Shown: positions 54,684-62,569 of the stretch, one piece after another
Numbering within the stretch: position 1 is the stretch's first letter
Layout: every line of letters begins with the position of its first letter
Assembly (NCBI RefSeq): GCF_001636845.1
Contig: NZ_LITT01000011.1
Span: 248,001-312,000, forward strand
Direction of reading: 5' to 3'
Origin: Clostridium ljungdahlii
GTDB taxonomy: Bacteria; Bacillota; Clostridia; Clostridiales; Clostridiaceae
Length of the DNA: 64,000 bases
The notes under the pieces: model-generated
Seen by the model: only the letters and a program-made list of their open reading frames with translations
What the model was told of the DNA's origin: nothing
Database searches by the model: none
Position numbers and translations under genes: made by a program

Positions 54684-54726
54684 TTATTCACAATTTTATC
54701 CACAGCTTTTCAACAAGTTATCAACA
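54684..54726 (+). repeat. Phased array of four DnaA-box-like 9-mers
   Basis: TTATTCACA, TTATCCACA, TTTTCAACA and TTATCAACA in the same orientation at 54684, 54696, 54707 and 54718, i.e. every 11-12 bp. TTATCCACA is the perfect DnaA box. It lies inside the element about 140 bp from its left end. Confidence 0.6.
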
Positions 54727-54856
54727 TTATAACTATCAAGATATTTATAAACAACATCATTAAAAACCTATCTAATCATTTTTTAAATGGTGCTGATAGT
54801 TATTTATATTTTATATAATGACGTTTTATAAGAATCTTACATACTAATATTAATCT

Positions 54857-55375
54857 TTATAGTGGTTGCAAAGTCATAACATTTACTATGTGTGTTTTTT
54901 CTGCAAAATCCATAGTAACTTCTTTAATTTTTGTATATCCTAAAGCAGACCAAAAGTTAATTCCTTTAGTATTTTCTTCAATTACACCTATTCTAAATGA
55001 CTTTGCTCCTAAGTTAATTGCCCATTCAACTAATGCTTCATGTATAATTTTTCCCAGTCCATTTCCCCTTTCTTGTGGTTCAATAAGCATTAATCCCAGC
55101 ATCCATTCTCCAACAGTTGGAAAATCTCTTACAATATCAATTATCCCCACTAATTCATTATCAAATTTGTATATCCCTAAAACAAATTTATCTTCATAAT
55201 TTTTATTTGTAGGTAGAGCATTAAATATTTCGTCTATTTCTTCTTTAGAAGGTAATATACCAGCATGTAGTATATAATAATCTGAACATTTTTCACATAG
55301 TTCATCAACAATCTTATGATTATCTACAGAAATGAGCTTAATCTTATATCCATTGATTAAATTAATACTTTTCAT
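54857..55375 (-). CDS. GNAT-family N-acetyltransferase (element cargo)
   Basis: 172 residues. The acetyl-CoA loop EPQERGNGLGKIIHEALVEW is at about 105-124, with the preceding strand GEWMLGLMLI and the following FRIGVIEENTKGINFWSALGY, a complete GNAT core. The acceptor (antibiotic, amine or protein) is not readable. It lies inside the recombinase element, so it is the apparent passenger gene. ATG 55375 follows GGGGGAA. Confidence 0.85.
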   Translation of the reverse strand: MKSINLINGYKIKLISVDNHKIVDELCEKCSDYYILHAGILPSKEEIDEIFNALPTNKNYEDKFVLGIYKFDNELVGIIDIVRDFPTVGEWMLGLMLIEPQERGNGLGKIIHEALVEWAINLGAKSFRIGVIEENTKGINFWSALGYTKIKEVTMDFAEKTHIVNVMTLQPL

Positions 55376-55718
55376 AATATATTCCCCCAAATATGATACA
55401 TACTCAATTAAAACTACGTCATATCTTACAACTGTGAACTAAACACCTGCAAAATAACTATATCATACCGCCCTCATATAGTATAACGACATCTCTTCTC
55501 TTTTACTGAGTAAGTATTTAGTTTTTTACTTACAGTATAGACATCCGAAAGTTGCATTTTAAAATTGCTTTTTACACTTTTTGTATTTATTAACCTTATT
55601 TTAAAACTTTTAGTCAGTTTTCAACAATATGCTTTGACAGAATCTAATCAAACAAATCACTTAAAGATATAAACAACGTTTGTTCAGACTGCATCGGGTT
55701 TTTGACTATAACTTCTTT
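55376..55718. other. Spacer between acetyltransferase and element gene D
   Basis: No gene. A hairpin GTAAGTA / TACTTAC around 55511-55536 followed by nothing T-rich on the minus strand. Promoter of the acetyltransferase gene is expected here. Confidence 0.3.
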
Positions 55719-56456
55719 CTATAAATCATTCTTTAATCTGCTTCTTCTTTTCTTCTTTACTTCTTCAGTATTATTGATACTGATTATATTATTTGAAGCT
55801 TCTTCGGAAGATTTTGAAGCAAAATCGTTGATATTCAAAACCTTATTTAATCTGGATTTCTTTTTATCAAACATATTCAATAGTTCCTCATAAACAATTG
55901 AATCTTTGGAGTTAGTCAAATTCATAACATTTTCAAGAGAATTATGTGGAATAGCACTATTGTAAAATAGGGTTATAAGACCATTTTCAAAGGTGTCTAT
56001 TCTCTTATTCAGTAATTCATTTTTCTTTTTAAGCTTGGCATTTTCTTGTTCTAAAATCTTGATTTTGCTTTTATCTCTGTTGAATACTTTAATCAATCTC
56101 TTGACTAATACATCTGGTTTTTTATAAAAATCATTGACCAATGTGATTATATCTTGCATATCAGGTGTATATTCTTCTCCAACAACTTGAACATTGGAGC
56201 TATTCTTAACTTCGTCTATTCTTGTTCTACCATAATAGTATTCACCATTGTATTCACCGTACCAAAAATCATAGCCATACAACTTAAAAAGCTGTCCATT
56301 ACTTCTCCTATATTTATCGTTACCAGCTATTTTTTTATTGAATACAAATACTGAGTTGTAAGTAAGCTTACTCTTTATGCCACCAAGTTCTTTTAATTTC
56401 AAATCTACAATTTCTTTTACTTCTTCTATATCGTATTCTCGTCTTGCTTTAGGCAT
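55719..56456 (-). CDS. Element gene D: coiled-coil accessory protein
   Basis: 245 residues. N-terminal basic region (PKARREYDIEEVKEIVDLKL), an aromatic-rich middle (LYGYDFWYGEYNGEYYYGR) and a coiled coil at about 130-160 (KIKILEQENAKLKKKNELLN), ending in a Lys/Arg tail (KKKRRSRLK). It occupies the place of TnpC in Tn554-type elements, which is also a small coiled-coil protein, but similarity beyond that is not evident. 12 bp after recombinase C, so same operon. Confidence 0.65.
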   Translation of the reverse strand: MPKARREYDIEEVKEIVDLKLKELGGIKSKLTYNSVFVFNKKIAGNDKYRRSNGQLFKLYGYDFWYGEYNGEYYYGRTRIDEVKNSSNVQVVGEEYTPDMQDIITLVNDFYKKPDVLVKRLIKVFNRDKSKIKILEQENAKLKKKNELLNKRIDTFENGLITLFYNSAIPHNSLENVMNLTNSKDSIVYEELLNMFDKKKSRLNKVLNINDFASKSSEEASNNIISINNTEEVKKKRRSRLKNDL

Positions 56457-56468
56457 AATATCCCATCC

Positions 56469-57971
56469 TTACTCTTCTATTTTTTTAACCTCTTTTGGAG
56501 GCACTAAATCCAATAATACTTTTTTCAAGTCTAATAAATTATGAGTATCTCTTCTTATGTCCATTGTTAAGGTTTTGAATTCCCTGTCTTCATCAACATT
56601 TGACCTTAATACCCCATCTAAATCTACTGGGTTCATCTGATTTATAATTTCATTTAAACATCCTTCTTCAACAGCCAATTTTTTCATAAGTGGAGAAATA
56701 CATTTTTCTTTAATATATTTTCTCATAAGGTCATAGTTATCTTCGGTTGGAGAACACCACCATTTACTACACTTAAAACAAAACTCTTCATTTTCACACA
56801 ACATACCATTACTTTTAATATCTACTGTGCAGTAACCAATATCATCATCGGCTTTCCTACATTGCTCTAAAGGTTTAAAGCATTCTACAGGTTTTGAGAA
56901 AATAATTTCTTTTATACTTTTGTTGGAAAAATCAACACCCAATCTCCTTGCACTAATAAAATTAACTATCTCACTATCTACATAATAAGAAACCTTACTT
57001 TGATAAGAGTCTTGGGAGAATACTCTTCTGTGACCACCTATAATCGCTATTTCAACAGGAGTAAGCCCTTGTAACATCAAAGATGTAAATGCAAAATGTC
57101 TGGTATCATGTAGGTTCACACAGCATTCTATTGAATTATCTTTATAATATCCCTTAATAATGTGCTTATAAAAGCTTCTAAGCATAGAATCTAAAGTTAT
57201 AATTGTAAAATATTCAGGGTTACTCTTTAAGTTTTTAGAGAACTCATTGTTAACCATCTTCTTGTCCCCAAGAAATGAATACTTATTCTCATCTAAGTTT
57301 ATCAAGTATTTTCTAAGCTCAAACGTTGCCTTATAAGAAAATAGAGTTTGAGAATTACCATATCCATTTGTTAAATTTTTATAGTTATCTATCAAATCGT
57401 ATATGTTCCTTGTGATTTCAAGTTTATCCAATATAAGTAGATAAGTTCGTTTCACTGCATTTTTTACAACATTTGAATGCTTAATTCTGTTTACTTTTAA
57501 ATAAAACCTATCACCATCTTCTATCAAACAATCTCTTTCCATCTTTGCTGTAATTTCAGTAGGTCTAATGAGTATAACATTACTTATTTTCCACCATAAC
57601 AAGATGGGCATATAATATGTCTTTAATTCTTGAAGAATTGCTCTGTCATAAAAAAACGTATTAACATAATAACCAAATGTTAGAGCATCTTTATTACTTG
57701 GTAAATCCCTAACATTACTATTAACTTTTAAATTCTTTTGTAAAGATTCCAACCCATTCCAATAGATATTAATAGTATCAGGATTGATTTTAAATCCAAT
57801 ATCTTCTCTGTAATTTATATAGGATTTAATGGTGTCGATTGCTTTGTAAACAGTGCTGTCATCAACAGTGGTAGTATCTTCTCTACATTTCATGAATTCC
57901 ATATTATTACCTTTATTTTCTTTTAAAAAATCATCACTAAAATTATTAGTTGCAATTAAAAAATTTAACAA
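56469..57971 (-). CDS. Element gene C, main part: tyrosine recombinase
   Basis: 500 codons following an in-frame UGA. Catalytic features: Arg in ILIRPTEIT (about 137-145), box II HDTRHFAFTSLM (about 288-299), GGHRRVFSQDSY and candidate nucleophile Tyr in KVSYYVDSE (about 324-332). The C-terminus is Cys-rich (CRKADDDIGYC, CENEEFCFKCSKWWC). The first 40 residues continue smoothly from the preceding 122-codon frame, so the native protein is about 622 residues. TTG at 57971 or ATG about 70 bases downstream could start a shorter product. Confidence 0.75.
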   Translation of the reverse strand: MLNFLIATNNFSDDFLKENKGNNMEFMKCREDTTTVDDSTVYKAIDTIKSYINYREDIGFKINPDTINIYWNGLESLQKNLKVNSNVRDLPSNKDALTFGYYVNTFFYDRAILQELKTYYMPILLWWKISNVILIRPTEITAKMERDCLIEDGDRFYLKVNRIKHSNVVKNAVKRTYLLILDKLEITRNIYDLIDNYKNLTNGYGNSQTLFSYKATFELRKYLINLDENKYSFLGDKKMVNNEFSKNLKSNPEYFTIITLDSMLRSFYKHIIKGYYKDNSIECCVNLHDTRHFAFTSLMLQGLTPVEIAIIGGHRRVFSQDSYQSKVSYYVDSEIVNFISARRLGVDFSNKSIKEIIFSKPVECFKPLEQCRKADDDIGYCTVDIKSNGMLCENEEFCFKCSKWWCSPTEDNYDLMRKYIKEKCISPLMKKLAVEEGCLNEIINQMNPVDLDGVLRSNVDEDREFKTLTMDIRRDTHNLLDLKKVLLDLVPPKEVKKIEE

Positions 57972-58340
57972 TCAGTTATAATAACGCTGTATTTGTTTAG
58001 GTCCGTATCCTTCGAGAAAACATTCAGCTAACCAACATTTTACAATTAGCAAATCATGTTCTTGCAAATTCTTAAATTTAAGACTATATAAATCTCTAAA
58101 ATCTATATACACATTGATTATTGTATTATCATCTTCCACGACCCATAAATTACTTTTAAATGTACCCTCAGAATAACCTTTTTTAAATGTGCCTTCAAGC
58201 AAAAATCCTTCTTTATTAAAGTCTTCGGTTACACCTTTAACAAAATCTTCAAGTGAAAATTTTGCTTCTGATATTAATTCTACATTGATTTTTTCCAATA
58301 CTACTTGATACTTCCATATACATTTCCCTTGAATTACCAT
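57972..58340 (-). CDS. Element gene C, N-terminal part before an in-frame UGA
   Basis: 122 codons ending ...GYGPKQIQRYYN then UGA, and the very next codon in the same frame opens the 500-codon recombinase frame (LLNFLIATNNFSDDFLKE). The junction LAECFLEGYGPKQIQRYYN-x-LLNFL reads like the helical core-binding domain of a tyrosine recombinase. No ribosome site is clear before the ATG 58340. Either a nonsense mutation has killed the gene or the UGA is read through. Confidence 0.6.
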   Translation of the reverse strand: MVIQGKCIWKYQVVLEKINVELISEAKFSLEDFVKGVTEDFNKEGFLLEGTFKKGYSEGTFKSNLWVVEDDNTIINVYIDFRDLYSLKFKNLQEHDLLIVKCWLAECFLEGYGPKQIQRYYN

Positions 58341-58395
58341 GCTAAATTATTAACAAGATAGTCAATAAATGAAATATATAAATTAATTTCACCCA

Positions 58396-60207
58396 TTAAT
58401 AGTTTAGCTTTGTTATCTTATATTCCTTTATATCACTTATAATAGCACTACAGAGCGTAGTTAGTGCATATATACATGGTATACTGTATTGACAGCCTAA
58501 ACACCTTTTTAAGTCACGTCTTTGGCAACCTTTCTTGGACATTAAACATTGAACATCTCGTTCTCTTGATGGCAAATTATCAGTAAACATGTCAATCAAA
58601 AACTGTTCACACTCTTCTAAGCTACTTTCTTCTATCATTCTCATAATCATAGCTCTTTCATGGTTGACTGTATTTAAAAAGCCTATTGTACTTTGTACTT
58701 TAAACACATCATTGAATGCAGTATTTACACGAATTACTTGTTCAGTCATTTCTTCAAAAGATAGTTCTTTTCCCTGTACTTTTTGAACCAATAAGCTTGG
58801 TATGTATCCAAATTCGCCCCTTTTAAACAATTGTTTTGTTAATCCTTCTATCTTTTTTAGGTTAAAATCCACATAAAACAACGGAGAGTTTTTATCCATA
58901 TGATTTCTTAATTGTTGAACTAATTTCAACGCATTATCGTCTCCTGACATATTGCTCAAATGATATATGAAGGTCATTACACTTTTGTTCATTTTTTTTG
59001 ACGAAAAAGTAAAACCCTCACAATCATCCATATTTTTGAAAAAATTCTTTAATTGGCTATCTGTCGGCTCATTGTATTTAGTTTTAAAATCTAACAATGG
59101 CACATATTCTGTCTTAGAATCAAGTACACCTTTTGATACCAAAAATGTTTCTATGATTAGTATAGCAGTTGCAATAGCGGGAGCTAATATATCAGATGAA
59201 AAGAAGTGACCTTTAATTTGCGTCTTTGATATTTTGAACTCCTGGTTTATCACTCTTTCTATAAGTCTTCTTGATTGTATCAATGTAAGTTCGTTATCTT
59301 GAAACCATTCAAGTCCAGTTATTTCAAATTCAGAAAGCAAGTCGTATACATGCAGTCTTGGAAAATCAGTAACATCTCCATGTCTCCAGGCGTTATTTAA
59401 GTGGAGCATTAAATATAACCATACTGAGGGATATCTTATATCCTTATTCTTTAGCATTTTAGCTATAGAATTTTTAGTATGCGATTTAACATCTGACAAA
59501 AATTTGAATATTTTTGTATACGACTCAAAATCATAAATTTCCTTTTTCTGTTTTCTATTTTCTTGGTTTCTTTTATTAAAATCCTTGATTTCTTTTAGCC
59601 TAATTTTATTAACTTCATCTAACCTAAATCCTTTGTCATGCGATTTAGACTTTCTTAGCTGTAGTCTCACATCTTCTTCCACTTTTACGAGGAAACTGTA
59701 TAACCATCGTTTTGCGTCTGAACCTGCCCAGTTGTATACTAAAGCTAATTCCTTGGGACTCAAGGAGTAAATTTCAGAAACATCGAACTCTTTCAAAGCC
59801 TTGTTAATTATATCAATAGATATTGACATATAGCGAGTTATGCGATTTTCTGCTGTTTTTAAGGATTGTGTTTGCCTTAACTTCGATTTTACAAATTCAT
59901 ACCATTTTTCTTTGGTATATGTTGATGAATTAAATTTGGTTAATTCATCTGTACTTAAATCCATCCTTTTTTCAAATGTATCAAAATAGGTTACACCTCC
60001 TGTATCTAACACCTTTTTTCTCTTAATAAAGGGTTCTACTCTTTCTAAAGCTTCGATTCTTTTGTAGACATTCTGTTTTCTTCCGTTAGGGCAAAGAGTC
60101 TTTACAATAGCATATGCAGGAATTTCAAAAGTTTCTAAGCCATCAAAATAACGGGAACTGCTATCTATAGCAGGGGGGGTAAATCTTTTTAATTTCAACT
60201 GTACCAA
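58396..60207 (-). CDS. Element gene B, main part: large recombinase-like protein
   Basis: 603 codons from TTG 60207 (GGAGAG upstream). Helix-turn-helix-like N-terminus (CPNGRKQNVYKRIEALERVE), then a long helical region. An Arg box NNAWRHGDVTDFP (about 272-284) resembles recombinase box I, but the HxxR box is not evident (KKMNKSVMTFIYHLS), and a later QLRNHMDKNSPLFYV holds His and Tyr. It ends in a Cys cluster (CLMSKKGCQRRDLKRCLGCQ). Perhaps a recombinase partner lacking a full active site, like the second protein of some trio elements. Confidence 0.65.
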   Translation of the reverse strand: MVQLKLKRFTPPAIDSSSRYFDGLETFEIPAYAIVKTLCPNGRKQNVYKRIEALERVEPFIKRKKVLDTGGVTYFDTFEKRMDLSTDELTKFNSSTYTKEKWYEFVKSKLRQTQSLKTAENRITRYMSISIDIINKALKEFDVSEIYSLSPKELALVYNWAGSDAKRWLYSFLVKVEEDVRLQLRKSKSHDKGFRLDEVNKIRLKEIKDFNKRNQENRKQKKEIYDFESYTKIFKFLSDVKSHTKNSIAKMLKNKDIRYPSVWLYLMLHLNNAWRHGDVTDFPRLHVYDLLSEFEITGLEWFQDNELTLIQSRRLIERVINQEFKISKTQIKGHFFSSDILAPAIATAILIIETFLVSKGVLDSKTEYVPLLDFKTKYNEPTDSQLKNFFKNMDDCEGFTFSSKKMNKSVMTFIYHLSNMSGDDNALKLVQQLRNHMDKNSPLFYVDFNLKKIEGLTKQLFKRGEFGYIPSLLVQKVQGKELSFEEMTEQVIRVNTAFNDVFKVQSTIGFLNTVNHERAMIMRMIEESSLEECEQFLIDMFTDNLPSRERDVQCLMSKKGCQRRDLKRCLGCQYSIPCIYALTTLCSAIISDIKEYKITKLNY

Positions 60208-60628
60208 TATGCTCTCTCCAAAACTTATTTTGCTTTGCCTTTATCTCTTCAATTTGGTCTTTTTTAAAATATTTTGTATAGCCAAATCCTATCATCTTGT
60301 AAACCTCTAATTTAAACTCTTTAATAAGCCTCATAATATAATCAGTATCATTAGTGTCATGAGTGACTGTGTCTAAATACTCTACAACTTGCTCTTGAGT
60401 TCTACAATTAGCTAAAACAAAGTCATTATGTGCCTTTGCTTCATAGACTTCTTTTTTATTGTACATATAATGTGCTTTTTTATATGGCAAAGGATAACCA
60501 TGCGGAATTTTGACTTTTTTTAAATACCTGAGTTTTATGTCTCTTGGCTTTAAAAAGTCTAAGACCTCCTTGCATGTCATATGATTATCGAAAAATTCCT
60601 TCTGTTCCTTATCTGCTTCATTAAGCAT
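60161..60628 (-). CDS. Element gene B, N-terminal part: HTH-repeat protein
   Basis: 155 codons overlapping the start of the 603-codon frame by 47 bp. It contains repeated helix-turn-helix-like units: TCKEVLDFLKPRDIKLRYLK with YMYNKKEVYEAK, and YKMIGFGYTKYFKKDQIEEI. The same kind of unit continues at the start of the next frame. The overlap contains a C7 run (60173-60179 on this strand), an obvious place for a frameshift joining the two into one protein of about 745 residues. Start after AAGGAGG, 14 bp behind gene A. Confidence 0.6.
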   Translation of the reverse strand: MLNEADKEQKEFFDNHMTCKEVLDFLKPRDIKLRYLKKVKIPHGYPLPYKKAHYMYNKKEVYEAKAHNDFVLANCRTQEQVVEYLDTVTHDTNDTDYIMRLIKEFKLEVYKMIGFGYTKYFKKDQIEEIKAKQNKFWREHIGTVEIKKIYPPCYR

Positions 60629-60642
60629 AAGTAACCTCCTTT

Positions 60643-61971
60643 TTACGTTTCAATAGAAATCCTACTTAACTCCTCTAATCTTGATTGTATAGACTCAAGA
60701 ACAGCTATCCTGTCTATATACTCATAAGCAGAATTCAAGGATTTATCTCCTCTTAAATTTGCAAGAATTTGAGCTGATGGCTTTCCTGTTGCATCATTAC
60801 AGAGTCCTGTTTTAATTAAGTAGTTTGTATAAATATGCCTACCAATATGACTTCCCCATTTATAATTTTCTTTATAATCTTTTGCTAATGCTGGTTTTCT
60901 TTCAGCTAACTTTTGAAGGAAGCACTCTTTTAAAAATGCAAATCTGGTATGATAAACTTCACCCGCCATTGCATTACCATTCAAATCTACGAACAATGCT
61001 CTGGTATTGTTTCTGGGTCTATCTTTTAAATAGTTCAAATGCTTTTCAAGCAAATTAAATAACTGCCCATTAAAATCGAACACTGGTTGGTCTTTTCTTG
61101 GTTTTTTAACCTGAGATTTATCTGTTTTTATGCCTCTATTTTTAAATAACCAACCTTGTCTGTCTTGAATGTCTAAAAGTATCTTGTCTCCTTTTTTATC
61201 AACCTTATAAGAACTTAAAACTTGATTAACAACTTCTCCTGCTCTCAATCCTCCCATGAACTGCATTGCTACCCCAAAAGCTATATCTGGCGTTTCTTCT
61301 TCTGCAACCTCCAAAAGAAGCTCCCAATCAGATTTTCTCATGTCTGCCAACTTAGGTCTTGCACCAATGCTTTTGCTATCCTTAGATGGATAAGTAATAT
61401 CTACACCACAATCATCAAAAGGGTTTATAAGGACTTTCTTTCCTTTGCTTGTTACTTTAGACCCACTTTTATATCCTGGCATAGTATATTTTTCACCAAC
61501 CTCAAATTCTACCTGCATATATTCGTTTGTTATACCTTTCTTTCTTAAAAAATCATAAAAGTATATCAGTTCATTTTGCTTCCTCATAACTGTTTTGTAG
61601 TTATTGCCAAGCACTATAGTACCTTTTACTTTTCTTGGTTTTTCATTACTCAGGTAGTGTAAAAACTTTGCACCATGCAAAAAATTAAGACCGTATAGTC
61701 CCTCTGACTTTAAATTGTCGAAAACTCTATCTTCACCAAGCTCAACTTGATGCAATATGTAGTTCATAAAGTCACATATAAGATAACCTACACTTTCTTG
61801 TGTATTTATAGCTAAATTTGAATAATAGGCATATATATAGTGAGTTAAGGAACTTGGCATCCAAACCCCTGTATCCACATCTTTCTCCATAATCATAACT
61901 GTATTTTTATTTTCTTCGCTATAGGTATTAAATAGTTTTGCATTTACTTGTTGCGTACTGTATCTTATCAT
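60643..61971 (-). CDS. Element gene A: tyrosine recombinase
   Basis: 442 residues, intact. The N-terminal core-binding region is about 45-200; the catalytic domain has box I Arg in MQFMGGLRAGEVVNQ (about 239-253), box II HIGRHIYTNYL (about 385-395) and the nucleophile Tyr in SAYEYIDR (about 424-431). In place of the usual LGH before the Tyr it has NLRGDKSLN. First gene of the element operon; AGGAGG lies 9 bp before ATG. It would cut and rejoin the element ends. Confidence 0.85.
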   Translation of the reverse strand: MIRYSTQQVNAKLFNTYSEENKNTVMIMEKDVDTGVWMPSSLTHYIYAYYSNLAINTQESVGYLICDFMNYILHQVELGEDRVFDNLKSEGLYGLNFLHGAKFLHYLSNEKPRKVKGTIVLGNNYKTVMRKQNELIYFYDFLRKKGITNEYMQVEFEVGEKYTMPGYKSGSKVTSKGKKVLINPFDDCGVDITYPSKDSKSIGARPKLADMRKSDWELLLEVAEEETPDIAFGVAMQFMGGLRAGEVVNQVLSSYKVDKKGDKILLDIQDRQGWLFKNRGIKTDKSQVKKPRKDQPVFDFNGQLFNLLEKHLNYLKDRPRNNTRALFVDLNGNAMAGEVYHTRFAFLKECFLQKLAERKPALAKDYKENYKWGSHIGRHIYTNYLIKTGLCNDATGKPSAQILANLRGDKSLNSAYEYIDRIAVLESIQSRLEELSRISIET

Positions 61972-62167
61972 CTAATAAGACCTCCTACTTATCCCTCTCA
62001 TATTCTTTTCCTATATCACTTATTAATAACAATTTGTTCTCTATATTATATCATATATTCTATAAAATAAAAGAATACCTATAGAATTATATTCCATAGA
62101 TATATCAATGCTTTATCTATTATTTATAGTTTATATTTATTAATTCTATATATTAACCACAATAAGC
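61972..62167. promoter_or_regulatory. Right end and promoter region of the recombinase element
   Basis: About 195 bp of very AT-rich DNA with the element border (TTAACCACAATAAG at 62153-62166) and an imperfect palindrome CTATAGAATTATATTCCATAG at about 62082-62102, a likely operator or recombinase site before gene A. Confidence 0.5.
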
Positions 62168-62559
62168 AACTGCAGCCACGGTATCAGCATCTCCACATAA
62201 ATTTGCAGCCTCACATATTGTATCTTCTAAATTTGAATTGTTCATGAAACACCAAAATGCACACCTTAAAGTGTCAACTACATATCCTGAAGGTACAAGC
62301 TCTTCTTTTTTCATATTCATTTAGATTCAATAGGACATTCAGGATTCTCAAGTATTCCTCCTGCTACACATAAAGTCATCATGGTATCATCTGTAACCTG
62401 TCCAGGCTTCAACTTCCAATGACCTCTGCCTATAATATCTTTTAGATACCCATATGTTTTGCGTCCTTCTTCTTGAGATAAAAATTCCAAAGTTGCCCCT
62501 AATGCATCTCCACAGGCTACTCCAAATAATCCTCCCAAAAGTTTATTTAATCTTTCCAT
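62168..62559 (-). pseudogene. N-terminal fragment of a split and internally deleted ADP-ribosylglycohydrolase gene
   Basis: Codons from 62559 read LLGGLFGVACGDALGATLEF and GQVTDDTMMTLCVAGGIL, the N-terminal metal-binding region of DraG-type hydrolases, and stop after ECPIESK at 62317. Just past that, another frame gives KKEELVPSGYVVDTLRCAFW and CEAANLCGDADTVAAV, the late part of the same protein, so about 130 codons are missing in between. The frame is then cut by the mobile element at about 62168. The final 40 codons are at 54422-54547. Doubly broken gene; it lies 10 bp after the chemotaxis receptor. Confidence 0.85.
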
Positions 62560-62569
62560 ATTAACACCT

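Larger units (their letters stand above)
54546..62167 (-). mobile_element. Multi-recombinase transposon-like element inserted in an ADP-ribosylglycohydrolase gene
   Basis: The element is bounded by short inverted ends. The left end reads GTTATTGTTATAAT just after host CTGTCAC; the right end, inverted, reads GCTTATTGTGGTTAAT after host GCAGTT. Contents in transcription order: tyrosine recombinase A (61971-60643), gene B split at a C7 run (60628-58396), recombinase C split by UGA (58340-56469), coiled-coil protein D (56456-55719), GNAT acetyltransferase (55375-54857), and a DnaA-box-like array near the left end. Gene arrangement recalls Tn554-like or recombinase-in-trio elements. No target duplication is apparent. 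Confidence 0.75.
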
